Part shown: positions 8,701-16,739 of the stretch, in pieces
Position numbering within the stretch: the stretch's first letter is position 1
Layout of the letters: the number at the start of each line of letters is the position of its first letter
Source: Lysobacterales bacterium
GTDB lineage: Bacteria; Pseudomonadota; Gammaproteobacteria; Xanthomonadales; SZUA-36
Reading direction: 5' to 3'
Assembly (NCBI GenBank): GCA_011524975.1
Contig: WTJD01000200.1
Span: forward strand, 1 to 39,498
Length of the DNA stretch: 39,498 nucleotides
Notes under the pieces: generated by a model
The model's input: the letters and a program-made list of their open reading frames with translations, nothing else
Told to the model about the DNA's origin: nothing
Databases searched by the model: none
Translations under genes and position numbers: made by a program

Positions 8701-9717
8701 TTACCAGACCACTTCGGCCATGGAGCAGTTAAGGCCGGACCCAATGCCCAGCAGGGCCACGCGGTCGCCCCGGTTGATCTTGCCCATCTCCACGGCTTTG
8801 GCCAAAGCGATGGGCACGGATGCCGGGCCGATGTTGCCCATCTTGGGGTAGATGGCGTGCACTTTCTGGGGGTCCAGCTTGAGCAAGTCCATCAGCGATT
8901 CCGTGTGTACTTTCGAAACCTGGTGGATGACGAACTGGTCTAGCTCGTCAACGACCCAGCCCAGTGCCGAGCAGGCAGCCTGAAAGGTTTTGGCCGCGAG
9001 CTTCAGGCCCTCGGTCAGCAGGGTGCGCGTGTCGGTCATCATCTGATGCATGTGGCCCCTGCAGAGGTAATTGAACTCAGTGGCCGAACGGGTCACCGAC
9101 CCGCGGTAGGCGTGGCCTTCGGGCACCAGGTCCTTGCGAGCCATGATCATGGCGGCTGCGCCGGAACCCAGGGTCAGCGAGGCGAACTCCGCCCGAAATT
9201 GCTGCTCATCCATGTCATCGTTGAGCATGCGCTCCACCGTGGCGTCCGTGATCGGACCGCTGGACTCACCGTCGACAATGAGTGCGTACTCGACTTCGTG
9301 GCGTTCGATCATCCGGGCAGCGATATCCATGCCGTTGAGGAAGGCCAGGCAGGCGTTGCCAACATCAAAATTGAGGCAGTTGTCGGGCAGGCCCAGGTTG
9401 CCGTGAACGATGCACGCCGTGGAGGGCTCGAGAAAATCCCGGCAGACCGAGGTGTTGATGATGACCCCGATGCTTGAGCGATCGATGCCGGCATCCTCGA
9501 TGGCCCGCTCGGCAGCCATGGTGGCGCCATCAGAGGGCTGCGTGTTGGCCTGCCAGACACGCCGTTCGAGTATGCCCGAAATTTCCTCCAGCAAATTGGG
9601 CCGGATGCCCAGCCGCTGAAGTGTTGGCTTGATGCGCTCGGAAATTTCCCGCGAAGTCACCCTGATAGGTGGCTCAATAGCGGCCAGCGACTGGATCACG
9701 ACATTTTTGAATTGCAT
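8701..9717 (-). CDS. oleA: OleA, head-to-head acyl-CoA condensing thiolase
   Basis: 338 residues, the same length as Xanthomonas campestris OleA as I recall it. It contains the thiolase-fold catalytic cysteine in GNACLAF (Cys123), the general-base glutamate in FLEPST (Glu97), His265 in FVIHQVS and Asn295 in GNIGPAS; the C-terminal LLGIGSGLNCSMAEVVW matches that enzyme closely. OleA joins two fatty acyl-CoAs by a non-decarboxylative Claisen condensation, giving a 2-alkyl-3-keto acid. The start is the ATG at 9717, matching the family N-terminus MxFKNV; an earlier in-frame TTG at 9774 is unlikely. It heads the oleABCD operon, and its promoter must lie in the 156-base gap shared with the divergent phosphopantetheinyl transferase gene. 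Confidence 0.96.
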   Translation of the reverse strand: MQFKNVVIQSLAAIEPPIRVTSREISERIKPTLQRLGIRPNLLEEISGILERRVWQANTQPSDGATMAAERAIEDAGIDRSSIGVIINTSVCRDFLEPSTACIVHGNLGLPDNCLNFDVGNACLAFLNGMDIAARMIERHEVEYALIVDGESSGPITDATVERMLNDDMDEQQFRAEFASLTLGSGAAAMIMARKDLVPEGHAYRGSVTRSATEFNYLCRGHMHQMMTDTRTLLTEGLKLAAKTFQAACSALGWVVDELDQFVIHQVSKVHTESLMDLLKLDPQKVHAIYPKMGNIGPASVPIALAKAVEMGKINRGDRVALLGIGSGLNCSMAEVVW

Positions 9718-9873
9718 ACTGGGCACGACTGCTTCGGGGACGCTTAAACTAATGGTATCTCGCCCCGGGTTCAAGGTTTAACGCTACGGCCTTGAGTGGC
9801 CGCGGCGACATGGTTGACCGCAGACCCCTTACACTGGGTGCGTTGAGCTTACGGTAGCTGCTAAGTAGAAACA

Positions 9874-10632
9874 ATGATAAGCCAAAAAGAAAATGGGGCA
9901 GGCCCGTCCGTTTTCAAGCGTCGGGCGCTGCCTCTGGGCAAACTGGCCATTCCGCCGCCGGGCACCGTTCACCTCTGGTTTCTTGATTTTGACCGGCTCG
10001 GAAACCCGTTGCAGGGCGATGAGCAGGCGCCTGCCTCCGGGCTCAACGCGCGCCAGGCGCGCGCGCTGCGGCGGTTTTACCTGCGATTGCTTCTTGGCGC
10101 ATATCTCGGCGTGCCGGGCAAGGATGTGGAGATTGCCCGGAGGGTGAGCGGAAAGCCGGTGCTGGCGGGTGCGGCGGCGGGCTCAGGCCTCGATTTCAGC
10201 AATGCCAACAGCCCCGGTTGCTGCCTGGTGGGTATCGCGGCCGGCGCGCCTGTGGGTGTGGACCTCGAGGTGGCGGGGCGCCGTGTCCAGGACCCATTGT
10301 CCCTGTCGAGGCGTTACTTCAGCGCGGCCGAGGCCAGGGAGATTGCCGCGCTGGCGCCTGAACGCCTGGACGAGGCCTTTCTGCGCGCGTGGGCCTGCAA
10401 AGAGGCCGTCGTGAAGGCAGCGGGTCATGGTATCGCCAATCGGCTCAACCGTTTCAGCGTCAGCTGCGTGCCGAGCGAGCCTCCGGCCGTGCGCTCAATG
10501 GATGACGACGACCCCGGCGCCTGGCGCCTGGCCATGGTGCAGCCTTCGGAGCGGCATGTGGGCAGCATTGCGCTGCGCCAAACGGCGTTGAGCCTGGAGG
10601 CGTTCCGCCTGGACGCGCCCGGCAAACGCTAG
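9874..10632 (+). CDS. Sfp-type 4'-phosphopantetheinyl transferase (first copy)
   Basis: 252 residues with the two Sfp-family motifs: GVDLEV (Asp130, Glu132, magnesium binding) and WACKEAVVKAAGHGI (Trp173, Lys176, Glu177, Lys181). It would move phosphopantetheine from CoA onto the serine of a carrier domain, most plausibly Ser627 of the convergent synthetase gene that ends 32 bases away. The usual FNLSHS segment reads FSNANS, so the CoA-contacting histidine is replaced by asparagine, which is unusual. It is divergent from oleA. OleA-D need no carrier protein, so this gene belongs functionally with the synthetase and not with the ole genes (inference). Confidence 0.88.
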   Translation: MISQKENGAGPSVFKRRALPLGKLAIPPPGTVHLWFLDFDRLGNPLQGDEQAPASGLNARQARALRRFYLRLLLGAYLGVPGKDVEIARRVSGKPVLAGAAAGSGLDFSNANSPGCCLVGIAAGAPVGVDLEVAGRRVQDPLSLSRRYFSAAEAREIAALAPERLDEAFLRAWACKEAVVKAAGHGIANRLNRFSVSCVPSEPPAVRSMDDDDPGAWRLAMVQPSERHVGSIALRQTALSLEAFRLDAPGKR

Positions 10633-10664
10633 CGGGGCCTCTTCGCCGATCATCTGCTCGCCGA

Positions 10665-13600
10665 TCATGGCCCGTCGCCGGCGGGCTGGCGCTCAAGGGC
10701 AATGCCGACCGGGCTGCCGTCGTAGTTTGCCGAGGGCAGCTTCATGTCTTTCAGCACCAGGCTCAGCGGCGCCAGGTCGGTACCCTGGCCGATATCGACG
10801 CCACCCATTACGCACGCGCCCAAACCGAGACTGGAGCCGTCACCGATCCGGCTGGATTTGACCGTCAGTCGCATACCCTCAAACGTATGTAACTGGAAAA
10901 CCCCGTCAGCCATGCAGTCGTGCCCCAGTTCAACGGCGTTCCAGTCAAATGCCTGCAGGGGTGAGGTCACGATGGTGCGCCTGCCCAGCTTGCAACCCAT
11001 CCAGCGCAGGTAGGCGTTGGGCAGCAAAGTGCCCGCGAGAAAGCTGAGCGACTGGCTGCACCAGGCAAAAAAGCAGTCCTGCGCGAAGAAATAGGTGAAA
11101 TGCCGCCACGACCAGAAGGCGGTCGAGTTGTCACGGCCCCAGCGCCCCACCAGCAGCACTTTGACCATGAGACACAGGGTCAGAAGCAGCAATTCAGTCG
11201 CCAGGATCGCGCTCAATGCCCCTATGACCGGGCCCATGCCGAGCGCCTGTGTTCCCAGGAAGACAAGCGCGTAGGCAATGACTTCCGCCGTGGGCAGAAA
11301 AGCGGGTCTCAGGACATCAAAGATCAGCAGCCGGGCGATGAAGATACCCAGCCCCGGTAATGCGGCTTCGCCATCTTCCCGCTCTGGCGGCACGGCGAAC
11401 CTCAGTGGCGGATTGCCGGCAACCGCCCTGGGCGCCTCGTGGCGAGACCGCATCTGCCTTCGGAAGCGGATATCGCTGCCGGGTGTCGCCACGCCCAGCA
11501 GAAAGTGCGAGGGAAACTGGCCGGCCTCGGTCACGCTGCCATTGCCGGCGAAAAAGGCGGAGGGCATTTCGACCTGCCCCAGGGTGAGGGTGTGCGCGTC
11601 GTCGTCCAGCACGTTGGTCATGCACCCATGCGACCAGAACACGTCCGGTGCGGCGCTGAAGGATTCGGGCACCAGGTTCAGCATGATGTCGCATTCTGAG
11701 GCGCCGACCCGGCTAAACCGCATCCCGCTGATCGCGCGCAGATACTGTCCCGTTATGGACCAACCCCAGGACCGCTGGACCTGGTTCATCTTGACAACCC
11801 GATATCGAAGCAAATGCGCGCGCAAGCTGCGGGCGGGCAGCACGCCGGGTGCAAACCGCGTCAGTCGGAGAAACAGGCTCAACGCCAGGGAAACAACGAT
11901 AAGACTCAGCCAGGTCGAGGCGATACCCAAAAGCGCCACATGCGCCAGTTCACTGGCCACCTCCGAGTTTAACCCCACGCTCAGCCTGCTTTGCAGCCCA
12001 GCGCGGTTGAGGAATTCTGTCATACCAAAAAAGATCAGCGTTGCGGGCAATATGACGAGCACCATTTCCAGCACCACCTGCATGGCCAGGTTGACGGCCT
12101 CCATGAAGCCCGCGCCGGGCCCCGGCGCGCTCATGGTCAACTCGCGGCGCAATCGGGTGAATCGGCCGACACACCGCGCGGGCGCCCCTTCCCACATCGT
12201 GCCCGGCTGGGTCGAGGTCAGCACGGGGGTGTAAGGTGTGACCCAGCTGCCGTGTCCCACCGCGAGGCCCGGGCCAACCACGGCCCGCATTCCGATTTTG
12301 GCATGGTCTTCCAGGCAGACTTGCCCGATGTGTAATTCCGTGCCCACCCACCGGCTGGTCGCGATCATCGCGCGGCTCTGGATGGTGACCCCTGACCCTA
12401 TGTCGAGCAGGTCGATCGGTCCCGGGAAATTGGCGTCCCCGGCCACCTGGAGATTCGCGCCGACGCGAGCGCCCAGGCAGCGAAGCCCCCATCGCACGAT
12501 CACCGAGCTTCTGATGATCAGCCTCAAGGGCCTCAGGAACAGCGTCTGCATGCGTCCGGCATACCAGGCACGTAAATGCGCCACGCTCCATTTCGGATAA
12601 ATGCCCGGCGCGACGCCGCTGCGTCTGGGGTGACCGTTGAGGAGCGTGCGCAGAAACATGATCCAGCCCAGGATGCCTGCCGGCACCAGCAACGCGCCCA
12701 GGTAGGCGCCGATGCCTGCCAGCAAAAATACGGACAGTCTCGGGGCGTCCAGCAGTTGACTGTCGCTCGCCAGCAGTGTCAGTGCGATCACTCCGAGAAC
12801 AAAAGGCGCGTAAAGAATGAGCAGCAGGAGACACTGCAGAGCCGTGAATAACCAGACGCTGAGAATCCTGGACGCTGGTCGTTCCAGCGCCGGGGTGGCG
12901 CTCGCGGGTGTCCATGTCGCCTTTTCTTCCCCGGGCGGGGCCAGCGGCCGCGAGAGGATCTGGCGTGGGGTGTCCGCCGTGCTGAGCAGGTCGCGCACTG
13001 AAACCTGCCAGCCCGCTGTCTGTAGCCTGAGGGCGAGTTGCGCGATGGCCAGTGAATGTCCGCCATGGTCGATGAAGCGGTCGTCCCAGCCAAGCTCCAC
13101 AGCCAGCACCTCGCGGCAAATCTGCAATACCTCGAAAGCCAGGGGGGCCTTTTCCCTGTCTGTCTCAGGATCCGCCTCCGGGACATCGGCCTGTTCTTCC
13201 GCGGTCGAGGACGGCCCCGCAGATGGCTGCTCACTCAGAAAATCGGCTTCGTGCAGCCGGGGCAGCTTGTCGCGGTCGATTTTTCCGGAGATCGGTTTCA
13301 GCGTGAACGCTGGAACCATGAAAACCCTGGCGGGCACGGCGATGGCGGGCAGGGTCAGGGAAAGCCGGCTCAGCACGCGCTGGGTCCAATCTGACGGGGC
13401 GGCGACGGCCGAGCCGGACGTATCCGAGAGCATCGTGGGCGCCGCCACAAATGCAATCAATTCCTCGTTGCGGTAATCGATGACAGCGGCCTCGATTTCT
13501 TCGAACTCGCTTTGCAGCAAGTCCTCGATCGGCTGTATTTCGACCCGATGCCCACGCACTTTGAGTTGCGCGTCTTCGCGGCCGAGGAATTCAACCTGCT

Positions 13601-14933
13601 GCCGGTCAATATCGATGCGGCACTTGTCGCCGGTGCGGTACAGGCGGCCGAAGGACTCATGCTGAATAAACTTTTCCGCGGTCAGTTCGGGCAGATTGCG
13701 ATAGCCTCGCGCAACATGCACGCCGCCGATGCAGAGTTCCCCCACGGCCCCATGAGGCAGAGGCTCGGTATCACCAAAAGGCAATATCACGTAAGTGACA
13801 TTCGGCAACGGTGAACCGATGGTCACCGGTTCATCGGGTCGCAGACTCTGATGGCTGGTGTCGGTGCTGGCCTCGGTCGGCCCGTAGGTGTTGATGACCT
13901 GTCGCCTGCCGCGGGTCCAGGGCTCGACCAGCGACGGGGGGAAGGCCTCTCCGGCCGGAATGATGTAGCGGCAGATCGGGTAGGGCAGGTCGATTTCAGG
14001 TGAGGGGGTGAGCGTGGGCAGCAGCCCGGGCGGGCTGAACAAGGCCGTTACTTCCTCTCTGACAAGCAGGGGCACCAGGTCCGGTCCGGAACGCACTTCT
14101 TCCGCGGTCAGCATGACCACCGCGCAGCCGGAAACCCACGCGCTGTACATTTCTGAAATGCTGCCGTCGTAGCCCAGGGAAGAAATCAGCGAGGTGGCGT
14201 CTTTACCCGGCACCAGGTCGAGATAGTCCGCGTACGTCAGCGCCAGGTTGACATAGCCCGCGTGATGGCACTCCACGCCCTTGGGCAGACCCGTGGTACC
14301 GCTGGTGTAAAAAATCGTGGCCAGCTGCGCGGCGGGTTCATTCAGCCAGCCAGGTTTTTGACGCCTCACCGGGGCATCGGGCAGATCTTCCATATTGACC
14401 CAGGGCGCACCGCCGAGATCGACGGGCTCCAATGCAAGGATCGCAACCGGGCTGGCATCGCCCGTCATGTGCCTGATCATGGCTTCGGGCAGCCTGGTGT
14501 CCAGGAACATGGCCACAGCGCCGGCCTTGAGCACGCCCAGGTGGGCCGCGATACAGTGCCAGCTGTCCTGGTTCATCGCGATCATGACGACCTGATCGGG
14601 GCCGGTGACGAGCCCCTGCAGCGAGGCGGCCACCTGTTCCGCCCGCTGATCGAGTTCGGCATAGGTGAGCCGCTGCCCCGAGCTGGGTATTTGCAGCGCG
14701 ACATGGCGGGGAAACCGCTTGGCGGAGCGTTCGAATACCTCGTGCAGCCAGCTCACGCCCTTTTGATGGGGCACGCTGTGCAGATGACGGTCGCTGAAAC
14801 AATCCGTCAAGCTGTAGGCGCAGTGATCCGGCCTGTCACCGGCGCCCTGACTGCGCCCCGTGACATACCTGCGCCACGTGATCAGCGACGCGAGCAGTAA
14901 CAGCAGGAGAATGCCGCCAGTGGTAAGCAGCAT
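10665..14933 (-). CDS. Pls-like membrane nonribosomal peptide synthetase (A-T-six-helix polymerase)
   Basis: 1422 residues. In order: an N-terminal membrane helix (about 5-20); an adenylation domain (about 60-560) with YTSGTTGLPKG (209-219), YGPTE (350-354), YRTGD (432-436) and PISGKIDR (547-554, Lys551); a carrier domain with DHGGHSL (Ser627); then six membrane helices (about 689-722, 733-761, 945-973, 997-1023, 1195-1230, 1234-1262) alternating with three soluble domains (about 775-940, 1030-1190, 1265-1422). The first and third soluble domains carry hexapeptide-repeat-like sequence. There is no condensation or thioesterase domain. This is the architecture of epsilon-poly-L-lysine synthetase (Pls, about 1319 residues), which makes isopeptide homopolymers; the extra N-terminal helix is not in Pls as I recall it. 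The ATG at 14933 sits one base after the amidinotransferase stop; an upstream TTG at 14957 is the alternative. The substrate is inferred from the sbnA/sbnB-like genes. Confidence 0.9.
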   Translation of the reverse strand: MLLTTGGILLLLLLASLITWRRYVTGRSQGAGDRPDHCAYSLTDCFSDRHLHSVPHQKGVSWLHEVFERSAKRFPRHVALQIPSSGQRLTYAELDQRAEQVAASLQGLVTGPDQVVMIAMNQDSWHCIAAHLGVLKAGAVAMFLDTRLPEAMIRHMTGDASPVAILALEPVDLGGAPWVNMEDLPDAPVRRQKPGWLNEPAAQLATIFYTSGTTGLPKGVECHHAGYVNLALTYADYLDLVPGKDATSLISSLGYDGSISEMYSAWVSGCAVVMLTAEEVRSGPDLVPLLVREEVTALFSPPGLLPTLTPSPEIDLPYPICRYIIPAGEAFPPSLVEPWTRGRRQVINTYGPTEASTDTSHQSLRPDEPVTIGSPLPNVTYVILPFGDTEPLPHGAVGELCIGGVHVARGYRNLPELTAEKFIQHESFGRLYRTGDKCRIDIDRQQVEFLGREDAQLKVRGHRVEIQPIEDLLQSEFEEIEAAVIDYRNEELIAFVAAPTMLSDTSGSAVAAPSDWTQRVLSRLSLTLPAIAVPARVFMVPAFTLKPISGKIDRDKLPRLHEADFLSEQPSAGPSSTAEEQADVPEADPETDREKAPLAFEVLQICREVLAVELGWDDRFIDHGGHSLAIAQLALRLQTAGWQVSVRDLLSTADTPRQILSRPLAPPGEEKATWTPASATPALERPASRILSVWLFTALQCLLLLILYAPFVLGVIALTLLASDSQLLDAPRLSVFLLAGIGAYLGALLVPAGILGWIMFLRTLLNGHPRRSGVAPGIYPKWSVAHLRAWYAGRMQTLFLRPLRLIIRSSVIVRWGLRCLGARVGANLQVAGDANFPGPIDLLDIGSGVTIQSRAMIATSRWVGTELHIGQVCLEDHAKIGMRAVVGPGLAVGHGSWVTPYTPVLTSTQPGTMWEGAPARCVGRFTRLRRELTMSAPGPGAGFMEAVNLAMQVVLEMVLVILPATLIFFGMTEFLNRAGLQSRLSVGLNSEVASELAHVALLGIASTWLSLIVVSLALSLFLRLTRFAPGVLPARSLRAHLLRYRVVKMNQVQRSWGWSITGQYLRAISGMRFSRVGASECDIMLNLVPESFSAAPDVFWSHGCMTNVLDDDAHTLTLGQVEMPSAFFAGNGSVTEAGQFPSHFLLGVATPGSDIRFRRQMRSRHEAPRAVAGNPPLRFAVPPEREDGEAALPGLGIFIARLLIFDVLRPAFLPTAEVIAYALVFLGTQALGMGPVIGALSAILATELLLLTLCLMVKVLLVGRWGRDNSTAFWSWRHFTYFFAQDCFFAWCSQSLSFLAGTLLPNAYLRWMGCKLGRRTIVTSPLQAFDWNAVELGHDCMADGVFQLHTFEGMRLTVKSSRIGDGSSLGLGACVMGGVDIGQGTDLAPLSLVLKDMKLPSANYDGSPVGIALERQPAGDGP

Positions 14934-14934
14934 G

Positions 14935-16026
14935 CTAGCTGCCCTGGTCACCTGCAACGGTGGACGTTGAGGAGGAGCCGGAAAAATAGGACTCGAGGCG
15001 GCCGGATCGGCGCACGTCCAGCGTCACGCAGTGAAAGCCCCCGCCGAGCAGCCTCGAATGCCGGAGTTTGAGCGGAACGACGTCCAGCCGGTGCCGCTCC
15101 AGCACGCGAATCAGTTCATGCTGGTCACTATCGACCACGACCACCTCCGGGCTGATGCTGAAAATGTTCATGTCGATCCACTTGCTGCCGATACTCCTCG
15201 AGAGATAATCGTCGTCGAAGCGTTGGGTGTTTTCCATGGGCGGGCTGTAGATGACTTCCCATTCGCGCAGGAAAGGCGGTAGCGTGTCTTCGTTGATACG
15301 GGCCGGGTTACACAGCATCAGGCCGGGGCGCAGCGCCGCAAAGGTCGAGTCTATATGGCTTCCGTAATACACGTCTTTCAGGAAGTGAATGTTGAACCCG
15401 TCTCCCAGCATGGACTGCAGCCAAACACCACCGCGCTCATTGCCAGTGCCGCTGACCAGGTACAGCAAGTCCCGGCCGAGGCGTAAAACGTTGGCGGCAT
15501 CGAAGGCTGGTTCGTCATCTCTGGGCACGGGGCGTTCCCGCTCGAACTCAAACAACGAGTCGAGCAGCATGGGCTTGGGCGCGGAGTACCAGCGTGCACC
15601 CGAGGCGGAATACTCCAGCAGCAGGTCACGGTAGCTAAAGACCTCAAGCGACCGGCTGCGGATGACGTTCGGGGTCTCGATGACCTGGTCACCGACCACG
15701 AGCAGAACGTCTCGCGGGCAATAGTTGTAGTAGCCCTGGGCTTGCCATGAGGTGGTTGAAAAACTTGCCTCATGCGGCCAGGTCAGTGGCCTTCTGACCT
15801 TCGCGCCAGCCTGCTCGAGCACGGATACGAATGCGTCGAGGTCCTCTTCGGTTTCCTCTATGACCTGATTTGGAAAAGGCCCCTGGGGAATCTCAGCCAG
15901 TGGCCGGTCAGGGAATTCGGCCAGGCGTGTGCTGGGGTCAGGGGTGGGATAGCGAGCCCCCGCCGGATTGCCCACAATGACTTCCTCGAGTGGGTCCCAC
16001 TCATTACAACTCCAGACGAGAGACAT
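14935..16026 (-). CDS. Glycine-amidinotransferase-family enzyme
   Basis: 363 residues of the pentein-fold amidinotransferase family. It has the opening CNEWDPLEEVIVG, the catalytic aspartate in PAFDAAN (Asp176), histidine in YGSHIDST (His224) and nucleophilic cysteine in GGGFHCVTLDVRR (Cys333). Family members move the amidino group of arginine to an amine, giving ornithine and a guanidino product. The two positions before the catalytic histidine that hold Asn and Met in animal AGAT are Tyr221 and Ser223 here, closer to what I recall for StrB1 and CyrA, so glycine need not be the acceptor. The ATG at 16026 matches the family N-terminus; an earlier GTG at 16083 would lie in the terminator hairpin. 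It is coupled to the synthetase gene one base downstream. Likely acceptors are diaminopropionate or amines on the assembled chain (inference). Confidence 0.9.
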   Translation of the reverse strand: MSLVWSCNEWDPLEEVIVGNPAGARYPTPDPSTRLAEFPDRPLAEIPQGPFPNQVIEETEEDLDAFVSVLEQAGAKVRRPLTWPHEASFSTTSWQAQGYYNYCPRDVLLVVGDQVIETPNVIRSRSLEVFSYRDLLLEYSASGARWYSAPKPMLLDSLFEFERERPVPRDDEPAFDAANVLRLGRDLLYLVSGTGNERGGVWLQSMLGDGFNIHFLKDVYYGSHIDSTFAALRPGLMLCNPARINEDTLPPFLREWEVIYSPPMENTQRFDDDYLSRSIGSKWIDMNIFSISPEVVVVDSDQHELIRVLERHRLDVVPLKLRHSRLLGGGFHCVTLDVRRSGRLESYFSGSSSTSTVAGDQGS

Positions 16027-16068
16027 GGTCGTTTTTTCGAGATTCTCTGATTTTCCGGGGGCAAAAGT

Positions 16069-16100
16069 AAGACGGGGCCGCACTTGGACGGCCCCGTCTT
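16069..16100 (-). terminator. Intrinsic terminator between the small exported protein and the amidinotransferase
   Basis: AAGACGGGGCCG and CGGCCCCGTCTT form a perfect twelve-base stem with an eight-base loop. On the minus strand it is followed by TTACTTTT. It starts 18 bases past the stop of the small exported protein and ends only 42 bases ahead of the amidinotransferase ATG, so it also sits in that gene's leader. Confidence 0.8.
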
Positions 16101-16118
16101 CCGCATATCAGAAAATGG

Positions 16119-16499
16119 TTATTTGACCATTTCCATTTCCCAGAGAGAGCTGTCCGGGCAGTTCATCGTGCGCCGTTCCATCTGCGCAACGTCAGAGCTT
16201 GGATACGCGTCCCAGAATTTGCCCCACTCTTCGAAGCTTGGCACCGTCATGGTTAAGACGATGTCGGTATCACCCACAGGGCGAACCGCGACCGGGAAGC
16301 GGATGGCCAGTGTCATGTTCTCGCCGCCTGGCAGTTTCCTTGCTGCGGCCGCCCATGCGGAGGCGGCTTCCATCACCGCTTCTTCCGTGGCGTCGTCGTT
16401 GAGCTCACACTTCCACATTTGGGAAACCATAGACGCCGAGACCGACGTTGCGGCCATGCACAAAGCCATGCCGGCCACGTAACAAACAAAACGTTTCAT
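16119..16499 (-). CDS. Small exported protein of unknown function
   Basis: 126 residues with a clear signal peptide (MKRFVCYVAGMALCMAATSVSA) and a mature part of about 104 residues containing two cysteines (in WKCELND and MNCPDSS) that could form a disulphide in the periplasm. The middle section, ending in VLTMTVPSFEEWGKFWDAY, looks like a beta-alpha unit of a small alpha/beta-barrel (ferredoxin-like) fold, but no family is recognised. The ATG at 16499 is chosen because GGAGG lies about eight bases upstream and because it starts the signal peptide; an earlier in-frame start at 16589 would bury it. It is divergent from the sbnA-like gene and closed by a strong terminator, so it is probably its own transcription unit. 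Any link to the peptide pathway rests on position alone. Confidence 0.75.
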   Translation of the reverse strand: MKRFVCYVAGMALCMAATSVSASMVSQMWKCELNDDATEEAVMEAASAWAAAARKLPGGENMTLAIRFPVAVRPVGDTDIVLTMTVPSFEEWGKFWDAYPSSDVAQMERRTMNCPDSSLWEMEMVK

Positions 16500-16704
16500 T
16501 GAAAATCCTCCGTCACCAAAAGAGTTAACACCAAAATTCAGGTTGAAGCTGCTCTTGCCCCCTGGACGGCCATGACCGATGTGCGCCATGCCGCTCGAAA
16601 ACGCTGATCCGGATGTATTTGCAGTCTACAGTCAGTGTCGTGCAAAATCCCGAACCCGAACCAACCATAGTGCAATGCGAGGGGTATTTCAAACCGGGGC
16701 CGTT

Positions 16705-16733
16705 TTTTCACGCGGCGCGGGTTCTGACATAAT
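16705..16733 (+). promoter_or_regulatory. Candidate promoter of the diaminopropionate genes, possibly leaderless
   Basis: TTTTCA (16705-16710) and CATAAT (16728-16733) are spaced by 17 bases. Transcription would begin about seven bases after the -10 box, at or next to the A of the sbnA-like ATG (16740). No Shine-Dalgarno sequence lies upstream of that ATG, which agrees with a leaderless message. Confidence 0.4.
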
Positions 16734-16739
16734 CACGCG

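Noticed and set aside
9843-9871. TTGAGC-N17-TAGAAA as promoter of the first PPTase gene
   Set aside because: The -10 box ends two bases before the ATG at 9874, so transcription would begin inside the gene.
11950-13119. A 389-codon alternate frame inside the synthetase gene
   Set aside because: Same-strand shadow frame; the synthetase frame shows continuous domains and membrane helices across this part, so no frameshift is implied.
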